Part shown: one piece after another, positions 33,880 to 43,245 of the stretch
Layout: each line of letters opens with the position of its first letter
Position numbering within the stretch: the stretch's first letter is position 1
DNA from: Heyndrickxia sporothermodurans
GTDB taxonomy: Bacteria; Bacillota; Bacilli; Bacillales; Bacillaceae_C
Direction of reading: 5' to 3'
Length of the DNA: 64,000 nucleotides
Assembly (NCBI GenBank): GCA_018333075.1
Contig: BORH01000012.1
Span: 1-64,000, forward strand
Notes under the pieces: model-generated
What the model was told of the DNA's origin: nothing
Database searches by the model: none
What the model saw: only the letters and a program-made list of their open reading frames with translations
Position numbers and translations under genes: made by a program

Positions 33880-34043
33880 AGTCTACTTCCAGCTCCATCG
33901 CCTAGCCCCTCGAGGTCAAATAACCTTTCACCGAGGAAAGTTGGCACTTGGACTTTCCCAATGAAGTCAAAGAGCGGACTTCCTTGGTGAAAGAACATTT
34001 GCTTGTCGGGGCTGATCAAGACGCTTGCGCATTTGTTCCTTAG
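33880..34043. repeat. Structured dispersed repeat of Bacillaceae type
   Basis: About 160 bases of higher GC than the flanks form nested hairpins: AGCCCC (33904) with GGGGCT (34008), CTTTCACC (33925) with GGTGAAAG (33986), GGAAAGT (33935) with ACTTTCC (33952), and GAAGTC (33963) with GACTTC (33977). Wording such as AGCTCCATCGCCTAGCCCCT and GGGGCTGATCAAG recalls an intergenic repeat I remember from many Bacillus genomes, but I cannot name it. It lies between manR and manP. An ORF on its minus strand is an artefact. Confidence 0.7.
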
Positions 34044-34118
34044 GTAAAAAGGTCAATTTTTCCGGAAACTACGGTAAAAAACGAAACTTTTGTTATCCTA
34101 ATCTTGATATATAGTAAG

Positions 34119-34132
34119 TGTAGACGCTTACA
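34119..34132 (+). promoter_or_regulatory. Candidate cre site (CcpA) ahead of manP
   Basis: TGTAGACGCTTACA matches the cre consensus TGWNANCGNTNWCA at all fixed positions but one, 24 bases before manP. Catabolite repression of PTS genes through such sites is established in Bacillus. Confidence 0.6.
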
Positions 34133-34155
34133 AATAGGTGTAAGGAGGATTTAAA

Positions 34156-36075
34156 ATGAAACTGTTAGCGATTACATCATGTCCAAATGGAATTGCACAT
34201 ACGTATATGGCAGCTGAAAATTTACAAAAAGCAGCAGATAGATTAGGAGTTCAAATTAAGATCGAAACCCAAGGTGGTATTGGGGTAGAAAACAAGCTGA
34301 CCGAACAGGAGATTCGGGAAGCAGACGGTATTATTATCGCTTCCGATCGTGTGGTAAATAAAGATAGATTCGTAGGAAAGAAATTGCTGGTTGTCGGAGT
34401 GCAAGATGGTATCCGTAAACCAGAGGAATTAATTAAGAAAGTAGTAAGTGGTGATGTCCCCGTTTATCATTCAAAGTCTAAAACGGTAGAAAGCAATCAA
34501 GCAGGGAAAAAACAAAACCCAATTTATCGCCATTTAATGAATGGTGTATCGTTTATGGTTCCATTCATTGTAGTAGGAGGATTATTGATTGCGATTGCAT
34601 TAACGCTTGGTGGAGAAAAAACAGCTAGTGGCTTAGTCATTCCAGAAGATTCTTTCTGGAAAACGATTGAACAAATTGGCGGGGCGTCATTTATGTTTAT
34701 GGTGCCAATTCTAGCTGGATATATTGCGTATAGTATAGCTGATAAGCCTGGGCTTGTTCCTGGTATGATTGGTGGATATATTGCAGCAACAGGAAGTTTT
34801 TATGGAAGTGAAAGTGGTGCTGGTTTCCTAGGTGGAATTATCGCTGGTTTCTTAGCTGGTTATGTAGCATTAGGAATTAAAAAGATAAAAGTACCAAAAT
34901 CAATGCAGCCAATTATGCCGATTATTATTATTCCGGTGTTTGCATCACTTATTGTTGGTCTAGCGTTTGTTTATATAATTGGCGCTCCGGTAGCACAAGT
35001 TTTTGAATCATTAACATCTTGGTTAGCAAGTATGCAAGGATCAAGCTCTATTCTTTTAGCATTAATTTTAGGAGCAATGATTTCATTTGATATGGGTGGT
35101 CCGGTTAATAAGGTTGCCTTCCTATTTGGTTCTGCAATGATTGGAGAAGGAAACTATGAGATTATGGGTCCAATTGCTGCGGCAATTTGTATTCCGCCAA
35201 TTGGAATGGGACTTGCTACGTTTATAGGAAAGAGAAAGTTCCAAGAGTCAGAAAGAGAAATGGGAAAAGCATCATTTACAATGGGGCTATTTGGTATCAC
35301 TGAAGGTGCGATTCCATTTGCAGCACAAGATCCACTTCGTGTTATTCCAAGTATTATGGCAGGTTCGATGATAGGTGCTGTGATTGCGATGATAGGTCAT
35401 GTAGGAGATAAGGTAGCTCATGGTGGTCCGATTGTTGCTGTATTAGGAGCAGTAGATCATGTATTTATGTTCTTTGTTGCTGTAATTGTAGGATCGATAG
35501 TGACTGCGATTGTCGTAAATATGTTGAAAAAAGATATTTCAATTGTAGATATGCCAGAAGTAGAAGAAATCCCGCAAGTAGAACAAGAAAAGCAAGACAA
35601 AAGCGAGAAAATAGATATAAAAAAATTAACAGATATTACAAGCTTCGAACTAATTGAAACGGATTTAAAAGGCGAAACACGTGATGACATTATTGATGAA
35701 ATGATTCAAAAATTGAACCACGTTGGAGCTCTACACTCAGATGCAGAATTTAAACAAGCAATTATGGATCGTGAAAATGAAAGTACAACAGGTATTGGAA
35801 TGAATATTGCGATTCCACATGGAAAATCGGATTCTGTTAAGAAGCCAAGTGTCGTATTTGGGATTAAACAATCAGGTGTAGATTGGAAAAGCCTTGATGG
35901 AACAGAAGCAAAATTAATATTTATGATTGCCGTGCCAAAAGAAAGTGAAGGAAATGAACATTTAAAAATCATTCAAATGCTTTCTCGAAAACTGATGGAT
36001 GACAGTTATAGAGAGCAATTACTATTCGTTCAAACGAAAGAAGAAGCATACAAGTTACTAGATGAAATTGTATAG
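34156..36075 (+). CDS. manP: PTS fructose/mannose-family EIIBCA component, ManP-like
   Basis: This 639-residue sugar transporter phosphorylates its substrate during uptake. The EIIB domain comes first (Cys9 in TSCPNGIAHTYMA). A multi-helix EIIC domain fills about 115-460 (SFDMGGPVNKVAF; ITEGAIPFAAQDP), and EIIA follows (His in NIAIPHGKSD near 555). The fused BCA order and neighbouring ManR-like regulator match the B. subtilis mannose locus, but no manA is present and fructose remains possible. RBS TAAGGAGG; a cre-like site lies just upstream. Confidence 0.88.
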   Translation: MKLLAITSCPNGIAHTYMAAENLQKAADRLGVQIKIETQGGIGVENKLTEQEIREADGIIIASDRVVNKDRFVGKKLLVVGVQDGIRKPEELIKKVVSGDVPVYHSKSKTVESNQAGKKQNPIYRHLMNGVSFMVPFIVVGGLLIAIALTLGGEKTASGLVIPEDSFWKTIEQIGGASFMFMVPILAGYIAYSIADKPGLVPGMIGGYIAATGSFYGSESGAGFLGGIIAGFLAGYVALGIKKIKVPKSMQPIMPIIIIPVFASLIVGLAFVYIIGAPVAQVFESLTSWLASMQGSSSILLALILGAMISFDMGGPVNKVAFLFGSAMIGEGNYEIMGPIAAAICIPPIGMGLATFIGKRKFQESEREMGKASFTMGLFGITEGAIPFAAQDPLRVIPSIMAGSMIGAVIAMIGHVGDKVAHGGPIVAVLGAVDHVFMFFVAVIVGSIVTAIVVNMLKKDISIVDMPEVEEIPQVEQEKQDKSEKIDIKKLTDITSFELIETDLKGETRDDIIDEMIQKLNHVGALHSDAEFKQAIMDRENESTTGIGMNIAIPHGKSDSVKKPSVVFGIKQSGVDWKSLDGTEAKLIFMIAVPKESEGNEHLKIIQMLSRKLMDDSYREQLLFVQTKEEAYKLLDEIV

Positions 36076-36140
36076 AACAGAATTAGAGAAATAAGTCCGA
36101 TAAATCAAAAAGAGATTGATAATTTATAATAAAGTTTGAT

Positions 36141-36189
36141 AAAAAAAACAGCATGTTGATTCTTTTGATAATCACAAGCTGTTTTTTTT
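36141..36189 (+). terminator. Terminator after manP
   Basis: AAACAGC pairs with GCTGTTT at the base of a longer imperfect hairpin, flanked by an A run and followed by eight T. Confidence 0.75.
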
Positions 36190-36220
36190 CTTATCAATGC
36201 ATTCTAACATTAAAAACTTT

Positions 36221-36385
36221 TTAAATATTATTAAGTGGGTCTTTATAGTATTGACTTAATTTTTCTTTTAAAATGATAGGCTCAATGGTTTTTATAGATT
36301 TTCCAAAGCTAACAAGATATTTAATAATGAAATCAATTTCGTTTGGCTCATACCATCCAACGATATTGAGGGGGATTATTCCTGC
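36221..36385 (-). pseudogene. C-terminal fragment of a WYL-domain regulator
   Basis: The minus-strand frame reads IVGWYEPNEIDFIIKYLV then SFGKSIKTIEPIILKEKL and ends at TAA 36221. Phe-Gly followed by IEPxxLK is typical of the C-terminus of YobV/YafY-type WYL regulators. A stop lies just upstream and no HTH remains. Confidence 0.6.
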
Positions 36386-36796
36386 TTATAATATCAACTG
36401 GATACGTTGGTATAACTTAATTATATGAAAGCATAATTTGTTTAATATAAAGTTTGATACGAATAACTTCTTAGGGACATCTCTTCCTTAAGAGGTTATT
36501 TTTTTTTACAAAGAAATGCAGGAAATACACTTGTGTAATTTTATTGATTCAATTGTGCTTGAAAGTTTACTAGGTTATGTAAAAATAAAGGTACACAAGT
36601 AAATAAATGTATTTATGGATAGTGAATAAAAGTATAAAGTTAAGAGATAGCGTGATTAAAAGAAAGTATGTTGAGTGAATTGAACAAAAGCCATTTATGG
36701 GAAATTTATAAGTACTATGTTGGTATGAAAGCGAAACGATCATTCTTGATTAAATGTTAGAATGTATAAGTTTAAAAGGAAAGGCGTTGTTTTTTG
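36386..36796. other. Intergenic DNA ahead of the two-component operon
   Basis: AT-rich, about 410 bases. A short hairpin-like stretch, AATAACTTC...GAGGTTATTTTTTTT (36464-36511), could end a lost gene. I see no supported ORF. The promoter of the response regulator gene must lie here. Confidence 0.4.
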
Positions 36797-37495
36797 ATGC
36801 AGAAAACTATTTTACTTGTTGAAGATGATCCGGCTATTAGTAATATGGTGAATACCTATTTAACTAATGAGTCGTTTCATGTGAAATGTGTTTTTGATGG
36901 TGAGGAAGCGGTAAATGCCTTTAAGGATGAGCATTATGATTTGGTTTTATTGGACTTAATGTTGCCAAAGTTAAATGGCATGGACTTTCTTCAAATGGTA
37001 CGATCAAAGAGCTATATTCCCGTAATTATTATGTCAGCAAAAGATGGCGAAGTGGACAAAGCTTTAGGACTTGGTTTAGGAGCGGATGATTATATCACTA
37101 AACCATTTTCAATGGTCGAGCTTGCGGCAAGAGTGAAAGCGGCCATAAGAAGATCTACCCAGTACATTGTTCCCCAAAAAGAAGAAAATACAACAATCAT
37201 TAAAGTACATGAGGTTGAATTGGATACCGAGAATCATCGTGCGACAAAGAATGGCAATGAGATCAACTTAACATCAAAGGAATGGAAGATTCTTTGTTTG
37301 TTTTTTGAAAATCAAAAAAAGGTTTTTACAAAAGAACAGATTTATCGTTCTGTTTGGGAGGACGATTATTATGGTGATGAAAATATTATTAATGTTCATA
37401 TGAGCCGACTACGAGAAAAAATTGAGGATACCCCATCGAAACCAGTCTATATAAAAACCATATGGGGGATCGGGTACAAGCTGGGAGAATTTTAG
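36797..37495 (+). CDS. OmpR-family response regulator
   Basis: This 232-residue regulator has a receiver domain with the acidic pair EDD at 9-11, phospho-acceptor Asp53 in LLDLMLPK, the Ser/Lys switch residues (MSAKDG; TKPFS) and a winged-helix effector domain (about 130-230) with NIINVHMSRLREKIE. ATG 36797 is preferred over the TTG just upstream. The sensor gene starts immediately after its stop, and an ABC transporter follows, so it probably controls that transporter in response to a cell-envelope antibiotic. Confidence 0.92.
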   Translation: MQKTILLVEDDPAISNMVNTYLTNESFHVKCVFDGEEAVNAFKDEHYDLVLLDLMLPKLNGMDFLQMVRSKSYIPVIIMSAKDGEVDKALGLGLGADDYITKPFSMVELAARVKAAIRRSTQYIVPQKEENTTIIKVHEVELDTENHRATKNGNEINLTSKEWKILCLFFENQKKVFTKEQIYRSVWEDDYYGDENIINVHMSRLREKIEDTPSKPVYIKTIWGIGYKLGEF

Positions 37496-38431
37496 ATGAT
37501 TACGATATTAAGCTGTGTCATTATTTTCCTTCTTATTTATATAATCTATCAATATCAATCAAAGAAGGGAAGAAATAAGAATCTCAGTTATATAACAAAT
37601 AAACTTGAACAAATGAAAGCTTCACATTCAAATGAGAGAATTCTCATTGTAACGGATGATAAGCAACTTATCAAAATGCTAGATCAGTTAAATCAAATTG
37701 CTGATAATTATCAAGAGAATGTACGTCAGTATAAAAAAATGGAAGCCTCGATGAAGCGGATGCTAGCGAATGTCTCACATGATCTTAAAACGCCGCTTAC
37801 AGTAATTGCAGGCTATATAGAAATGCTTCAAAACCAGCCTCAAATCAATGAACAAGAAAGAGCGCGTTTGCTGGAACAAGTACAAATTAAAACATTAGAA
37901 CTTATTACGTTAATGAATACATTTTTTGATCTGGCTAAGTTAGAATCCGGTGATAAAGATATCCCGCTTGAAAAAGTTAATTTAACTGAGATTTGTAAAA
38001 ATAATATGCTATTGTTCTATGAATGGATCCAAATCAAAGGATTGGATGTGGCCATTGAGATACCAGAAAAGCCCGTTTTTGCTCTCGGTAATGAGGAAGC
38101 ATTAAATCGGGTATTAAATAATTTGATTTCAAATGGTCTTCGCTATGGTGCTGATGGCAAGATAATTGGTTTAAAGATGCTTTATGATGAAACGAGGGTC
38201 TATGTCGAAGTTTTCGATAAAGGAAAAGGAATTAATGAAACGGAGCAAGAGCGTGTATTTGAACGTATGTTCACGCTTGAAGAATCAAGAAATAAAGCCT
38301 TCCAGGGGAGTGGTCTAGGTTTAACCATTACAAAAAGACTGGTTGAAGAAATGCAAGGAAACATTTCAATACAATCCATACCATTTGAGAAAACGTCATT
38401 TACTTTTTCATTAAAACGTCTTAATAAGTAG
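37496..38431 (+). CDS. Sensor histidine kinase
   Basis: This 311-residue kinase has one N-terminal membrane helix (about 3-18) and almost no extracytoplasmic part. The phospho-acceptor His95 lies in NVSHDLKTPLT, the N box is NRVLNNLISNGLRYG, and the G boxes are DKGKGI and GSGLGLTI. With so little outside the membrane, it probably senses through its partner transporter or within the membrane, as intramembrane-sensing kinases do. It abuts the response regulator gene directly. Confidence 0.92.
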   Translation: MITILSCVIIFLLIYIIYQYQSKKGRNKNLSYITNKLEQMKASHSNERILIVTDDKQLIKMLDQLNQIADNYQENVRQYKKMEASMKRMLANVSHDLKTPLTVIAGYIEMLQNQPQINEQERARLLEQVQIKTLELITLMNTFFDLAKLESGDKDIPLEKVNLTEICKNNMLLFYEWIQIKGLDVAIEIPEKPVFALGNEEALNRVLNNLISNGLRYGADGKIIGLKMLYDETRVYVEVFDKGKGINETEQERVFERMFTLEESRNKAFQGSGLGLTITKRLVEEMQGNISIQSIPFEKTSFTFSLKRLNK

Positions 38432-38440
38432 CTCACTGTT

Positions 38441-38467
38441 TTCTTAAGATTTTCGTAAGAATTAAGA
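38441..38467 (+). promoter_or_regulatory. Candidate response-regulator operator ahead of the ABC genes
   Basis: TTCTTA-N9-TAAGAA is a perfect inverted repeat. TTAAGA at 38444 and TTAAGA at 38462 also form an 18-bp-spaced direct repeat. It lies 61 bases before the ATPase gene, in the only gap of the module. Confidence 0.5.
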
Positions 38468-38527
38468 CAGAAAAAAGCAAGAGCTGCTTGCTAGAATGAA
38501 AACAGCTAGAAAACGAGGAGGGTCATC

Positions 38528-39451
38528 ATGGACTATGTTGTACAGACAAGAAATTTAACAAAAACTTTCCAAGGGCATGATGTGGTGTCTAATGTAACGA
38601 TGAATATTAGACAAGGTGAGATTTATGGATTTCTTGGACAAAATGGTGCTGGTAAGTCAACCATTATGAAGATGTTAACCAATATGATAAAGCCTTCGCA
38701 TGGCGAAATCACCATCTTCGGGAAACCGCTCAAACATGATTCTTTCGATTACTTAAAGAGAATCGGTAGTATGATCGAATATCCTATTTTCTATGAGAAA
38801 ATGACTGCGCGGGAAAATTTAGAGCTGCATTGTGCTTATATGGGATACCATAGCAAACAGGCGATTCGAGATGCTTTGGATCGGGTGGGCCTTGAAAATG
38901 TTGAAAATAAGCTGCCGAAAGATTTTTCATTAGGGATGAGACAGCGTCTTAGTGTTGCCAGAGCGATTATTACAAAGCCCGAATTTTTGATTCTAGATGA
39001 GCCGATTAATGGACTGGATCCGGCTGGGATTAAGGCGATGAGAAAGTTATTCAAGATGCTTAATCAAGAATACGGTATGACCTTGCTCCTTTCCAGTCAC
39101 ATTATTGGTGAGATTGAACAAATTGCAGACACAATCGGTGTCATTAAAGGTGGCAAATTGATTGAGGAAGCGTCTATGGATTCGATAAAGGCGAGTAATA
39201 CGGAGTATATAGAATTGGTGACCAGCAATCAAAGAAAAGCAGCTATGGTGCTGTATGATAAATTGGATATTAATAACTTTAAGGTGATTGATGATCAAAC
39301 CATTCGCATCTATGATACAGAAGTTCCGCAATCATCCATTTCTAAGACATTAATACTTGAAGATATCAATATTGAGTCTATTGACAAAAAACAGACAACA
39401 TTAGAAGAATATTTCATCAAAAAGGTTGAGTTAGATCAGGTTGTGAGCTAA
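38528..39451 (+). CDS. ABC transporter ATP-binding protein, BcrA type
   Basis: This 307-residue ATPase has Walker A GQNGAGKST near 38, the signature LGMRQRLSVARAI near 137 and Walker B FLILDEPINGLDP near 157, plus a C-terminal extension of about 90 residues. It falls with the BcrA/lantibiotic-immunity ATPases, which pump bacitracin or lantibiotics out of the membrane. It is paired with a six-helix permease and preceded by a two-component system, the usual inducible detoxification layout. RBS GAGGAGG. Confidence 0.9.
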   Translation: MDYVVQTRNLTKTFQGHDVVSNVTMNIRQGEIYGFLGQNGAGKSTIMKMLTNMIKPSHGEITIFGKPLKHDSFDYLKRIGSMIEYPIFYEKMTARENLELHCAYMGYHSKQAIRDALDRVGLENVENKLPKDFSLGMRQRLSVARAIITKPEFLILDEPINGLDPAGIKAMRKLFKMLNQEYGMTLLLSSHIIGEIEQIADTIGVIKGGKLIEEASMDSIKASNTEYIELVTSNQRKAAMVLYDKLDINNFKVIDDQTIRIYDTEVPQSSISKTLILEDINIESIDKKQTTLEEYFIKKVELDQVVS

Positions 39452-39488
39452 CTTTTCGAGGAATAACAGATTAAATGTCAAGGAGCCG

Positions 39489-40199
39489 ATGATTTTGTTT
39501 CATTTAATAAAACTTGAATTAAAAAAGAATAAAATAGGATGGTTTGCCAAAGGTGGGATTCTTGCAAATATAATCATTCTAGGTTTACTATGTATGATTT
39601 CTGTAGTTGAAAAAAGTGAAGGTACCGAATTGGTAAAAGATGTGACAGGAATTTTTACGATAAGTGGGGCAAGTGTTAGAGGTACTTTTATAGTATTTGC
39701 TGCTGTCCTTATTTCAAAAATGATTATTAGTGAGTTTAAGAATCGGACCATTCTCATTATGTTTTCCTATCCAATCAATCGAAAAAAAGTCCTTAGTGCA
39801 AAATTGATTATTATCGTTTTTATCACATTTATTGCCATGACCATTTCTCATATAGTTGTGAGTATTGGCTTTATTGGATTGAATCAAATCTTTCATTTTA
39901 CTTCTGCAGTGAGTTTAACTTCAAGCGAACTTTTGGCAGAGATAATAAAAATAATTATGTTTAGTCTGGCTACTGCAGTGGCAGCACTCGTACCGCTATA
40001 TTTCGGGATGAGAAAATATTCGGTACCAGCAACGATTATTTCTTCACTTTTAATTGTTATGGTGACATGTCAATCAGCGGGTCCGAATTTCTCATTAGCT
40101 AATATTATTTATATTCCGCTTGCCTTAGCAGTCATTGCTCTTGGAATTGTTGCGTTTGCTATTCGAAATATTGAACGGATTGATTTAGAGAGTAAATAA
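39489..40199 (+). CDS. ABC transporter permease (BcrB/ABC-2 like)
   Basis: This 236-residue protein has about six membrane helices and the ABC-2 pattern: an N-terminal helix (GILANIIILGLLCMISV), the cytoplasmic loop EFKNRTILIMFSYPINRKK and paired C-terminal helices. It lies 37 bases after the ATPase gene with the ribosome binding site AAGGAG. It should form the channel of the exporter. The small membrane gene that follows may be a further subunit. Confidence 0.86.
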   Translation: MILFHLIKLELKKNKIGWFAKGGILANIIILGLLCMISVVEKSEGTELVKDVTGIFTISGASVRGTFIVFAAVLISKMIISEFKNRTILIMFSYPINRKKVLSAKLIIIVFITFIAMTISHIVVSIGFIGLNQIFHFTSAVSLTSSELLAEIIKIIMFSLATAVAALVPLYFGMRKYSVPATIISSLLIVMVTCQSAGPNFSLANIIYIPLALAVIALGIVAFAIRNIERIDLESK

Positions 40200-40293
40200 T
40201 AATTCTCTAGAATGACTATAAAATTTAAACTTTCATTAATTTATGTTTATAAAGATTGAAATAATTTAATAGATGAAATAAGGAGCATAAGAA

Positions 40294-40479
40294 ATGAAAA
40301 TAGGTATCATTTCAGGAATGATATTTGGCATATTATTGTTAATTATAAGTTTTGTCTCATTGCTTGTAAGTAAACGTAAGGGAGTAGAAAATAAATGGGC
40401 GAGGTGGGTAGTATTATTTGGGTGCTGTGCGATTATAAGTGCTATTATTAACTCGTTTGCTTTTTCTTTAAACCTTTAG
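40294..40479 (+). CDS. Small membrane protein of the ABC module
   Basis: This 61-residue protein has two hydrophobic helices (IISGMIFGILLLIISFVSLL and VVLFGCCAIISAIINSFAF) joined by a basic loop KRKGVENKWARW. A good ribosome binding site (AAGGAG, 8 bases upstream) and the following terminator support it. It is probably transcribed with the permease. No family is recognised. Confidence 0.65.
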   Translation: MKIGIISGMIFGILLLIISFVSLLVSKRKGVENKWARWVVLFGCCAIISAIINSFAFSLNL

Positions 40480-40532
40480 ATTATTTAACTGAAAAACAAA
40501 CATAGCTAAATTCAAGTAGTGCAACTCCCTAA

Positions 40533-40558
40533 AAAACACCGCCCATTGGCGGTGTTTT
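40533..40558. terminator. Bidirectional terminator between the ABC module and yhgE
   Basis: AAAACACCGCC pairs perfectly with GGCGGTGTTTT around CATT. Confidence 0.92.
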
Positions 40559-40605
40559 CTAATCAGAATAAGAACAAAAGGTATTGGGAATTTGGCAATG
40601 TTTTC

Positions 40606-43245
40606 TTAATGTAGAAGTTTACTTCGTTTCGCGTTTTCCACAAATTTAGCACTTGTTTTATTAAACGGCTTTTTCAAAAAGAGTCCGATTAACAACGTAA
40701 TAACTGTAAACGTACTTAACATAAGTAGATCTTTTTGAACGATTTCCCATAGTACTCCACCTGTCGCTTCTCGCATCATGTTGACAGCATAAGTAAATGG
40801 CAAAAATGGATTGATAGCTTGAAAAAATTCAGGTGTTGTTTGAATTGGGAATGTTCCCCCTGAACCGGAAAGCTGAAGAACGAGTAAAATAATCGCTAAC
40901 GCCTTTCCAACATTTCCAAATACTGATACAAGTGTATAGACCATAAACATGAATATGGAACCGATAATTAATCCAAACAGTATAAACCAAAACTTATCTG
41001 CAACATATGCGCCTAGAAGATAGATATCGCCAATTGTAACAATGATGGCTTGCAGGATAGCAATTGTTAAAAAGGTTAATAAGCGCCCAAAATAAATTTG
41101 ATAGCTTTTATATTGTTCATCATCGTTATGAACATCCACAGTTAATAACGAAACTAATAATAAAGCTCCTACCCATAAAGACAACGTTGTGAAAAATGGC
41201 GACATCCCGGACCCATAGTTAGGAATAGGGAACAGCTTATGTTCTTTTAACGTTACAGGCTCTGAGAAAAAGTCACTTTGTTTTTTAACGTCATTCCTCA
41301 ATAGTTTTATAAGGTCTTGAATATTTCCTTCTGATTCTAATTCTCTAATTTTATCAGCGAGCTTCTTGATATTTTTTTCAATTTCAGGAAGATCTTTTTT
41401 TATTTTGTGTATTTTATCTTGGCCTAATGTTAGACCTTTTGAAGAATCATTAAGCAATTTTTCAACTTCAGGAAGGCTTTTATTGGCATTGGATAAAATT
41501 TTATTGGCATCATTTGCGATTGACTTCGACCGATTGATTGTTTGATTAATCGCTGGGATGATTACCGAATCAAATCTTCCTAAAATACCGTTTAATGCCG
41601 ATGTAGATTTTTTTGATAATTCATTTATCCCATTAATAATGTCTTTAGTCGGCTTTTGTCCTTTATTGATCATACTCAGTGCTTCTGATGCTAAATCTTT
41701 TTGGCGCTTAAATATGTTTTTCACTTTAGTTAACTGATTAATTTCTTGATCCAGTTTATGATCACCCGACATATTATTGACCTCATTCAAAATGGGCAAC
41801 AATTTATCGATTACTTCAATTCCTGTATTTAAACGGTCCATATAGATGGTCAGACCATTTTTTGCTGAATTGATATCAACGTTTCCATTCGATAATTGCA
41901 GAAGCTTTGGTGCTATTTGTGAATCAAATGTCGATATCGCTTGATCAAGTATCGTCACCGTGTCTTTAGACAATTGACTTAAGTTGTTAATGATCTCGGT
42001 AGTTGGCTTTTCACCTTTATTTAGCATATCAAGTGCTGTGTTGGATGCTTTTAGCATATCTTCAAACTTGCTCTTTACAGCTGTTAATCTATTCACTTGA
42101 TTGGTAATGATGTCGCTGTTTAATGTTTTGTTGACTTCGGTTAAAACATTGATGGATGCATCAATCAATTTGATCCCAGTATTAAGACGGTTTCCAAGAT
42201 TGGTTAAGCTGTTTTTTGCTTTCTCTGGGTCAATGTTTGCATCTTTTAACATGTACGTTATTTGCTGGACAGCAAGTGCCGTTCCCTTTAAAGTAAGTAA
42301 ATCCTGTTTTAACCCTTTCACAAGGCTGCTCATTTGCTCTTTTGATGTGATTGCCTGTCCTAAGTTCCCAGTTGGGTTTTTCAATAAATCAGTAACTTCT
42401 GCACCAGATTTTGCGACATTTTTTAATACGGTTAAATCCTGTTTAATCGTTGGTGCCGCTTTATCGAGGGCGGCATTACTGTTTGTAAAGAATACAGATA
42501 AATCTTTTGAAAGGTTCTTTCCATTTTCGACGGCTCTTTTCACCGTTGGAAGATCTGCTTGTGCATTTTCAACGATTTCTTGAGCTTGTTCGGCATCAGT
42601 TAAGCTCTTATCAATAACCTTGCTGACCTTAGGTAATTCTTTTTCAAACTTGAAGATTAAATCTTTCATTTTTTCGATGTTCGGTAAATTCGTTTCAAGG
42701 TCAATTCCAATTTCATTAAAGACTTCAAAAATTTTACCGTTCGCGGTTTTTACAAAATTATGACTCACTTCTTCAAGAATAGTAGACGCTCCTTTTGATG
42801 TAATTTTCGGAGCTATCGCGTTGATCTTTTCATTTACATAATAATGAAGCTTCGGCTTCTCAGGTTCATCCGTCAATACAGTGGCGATTTTTTTCGAGAA
42901 ATTTTCAGGGATCGTTATACTCGCATAATAATCTCCATGTTTAACGCCTTTAATCGCCTTTTTATTATCTGTAAACCTCCAGCCAAGGCTTTTGTTTTCT
43001 TTTAAAGATTTGACAATTTCATCGCCGATATTTACATGCTCACCGCGAATATCAGACCCTTTATCTTCATTGGCAACTGCAATTTCAATTCCTTCTGTAT
43101 TTCCATATGGATCCCATGATGCTTTAATATTAAACCATGCATAAAGGGAAGGTAGAATCGCAAGTCCTAAAATAATAATAATTGCCGCCCAGCTTTTTGC
43201 CACATTTTTTATGTCATTCGTGTAAATCCGAAAAATAGTTTTCAT
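40606..43245 (-). CDS. yhgE: YhgE/Pip family membrane protein
   Basis: This 879-residue protein has the YhgE/Pip layout: an N-terminal membrane helix (about 18-38), the conserved SLYAWFNIKASWDPYGNT, a very long extracellular coiled-coil-rich region (about 200-640) and five to six C-terminal helices of ABC-2-like type. The family includes the lactococcal phage infection protein, used as receptor by some phages; its physiological job is unclear. The coiled-coil part repeats segments such as NRLNTGIKLIDASINVLTEV and DRLNTGIEVIDKLLPILNEV, about 120 residues apart. It is longer than B. subtilis YhgE (about 775 by memory). Confidence 0.88.
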   Translation of the reverse strand: MKTIFRIYTNDIKNVAKSWAAIIIILGLAILPSLYAWFNIKASWDPYGNTEGIEIAVANEDKGSDIRGEHVNIGDEIVKSLKENKSLGWRFTDNKKAIKGVKHGDYYASITIPENFSKKIATVLTDEPEKPKLHYYVNEKINAIAPKITSKGASTILEEVSHNFVKTANGKIFEVFNEIGIDLETNLPNIEKMKDLIFKFEKELPKVSKVIDKSLTDAEQAQEIVENAQADLPTVKRAVENGKNLSKDLSVFFTNSNAALDKAAPTIKQDLTVLKNVAKSGAEVTDLLKNPTGNLGQAITSKEQMSSLVKGLKQDLLTLKGTALAVQQITYMLKDANIDPEKAKNSLTNLGNRLNTGIKLIDASINVLTEVNKTLNSDIITNQVNRLTAVKSKFEDMLKASNTALDMLNKGEKPTTEIINNLSQLSKDTVTILDQAISTFDSQIAPKLLQLSNGNVDINSAKNGLTIYMDRLNTGIEVIDKLLPILNEVNNMSGDHKLDQEINQLTKVKNIFKRQKDLASEALSMINKGQKPTKDIINGINELSKKSTSALNGILGRFDSVIIPAINQTINRSKSIANDANKILSNANKSLPEVEKLLNDSSKGLTLGQDKIHKIKKDLPEIEKNIKKLADKIRELESEGNIQDLIKLLRNDVKKQSDFFSEPVTLKEHKLFPIPNYGSGMSPFFTTLSLWVGALLLVSLLTVDVHNDDEQYKSYQIYFGRLLTFLTIAILQAIIVTIGDIYLLGAYVADKFWFILFGLIIGSIFMFMVYTLVSVFGNVGKALAIILLVLQLSGSGGTFPIQTTPEFFQAINPFLPFTYAVNMMREATGGVLWEIVQKDLLMLSTFTVITLLIGLFLKKPFNKTSAKFVENAKRSKLLH

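Noticed and set aside
33813-34019. 68-codon minus-strand ORF between manR and manP
   Set aside because: It lies inside a hairpin-rich repeat and starts without a ribosome binding site.
36123-36145. Sequence matching a Tn7-like left-end site in reverse (TATAATAAAGTTTGATAAAAA)
   Set aside because: It is a single site in AT-rich DNA next to a terminator, with no second site and no TGT/ACA end; chance similarity is likely.
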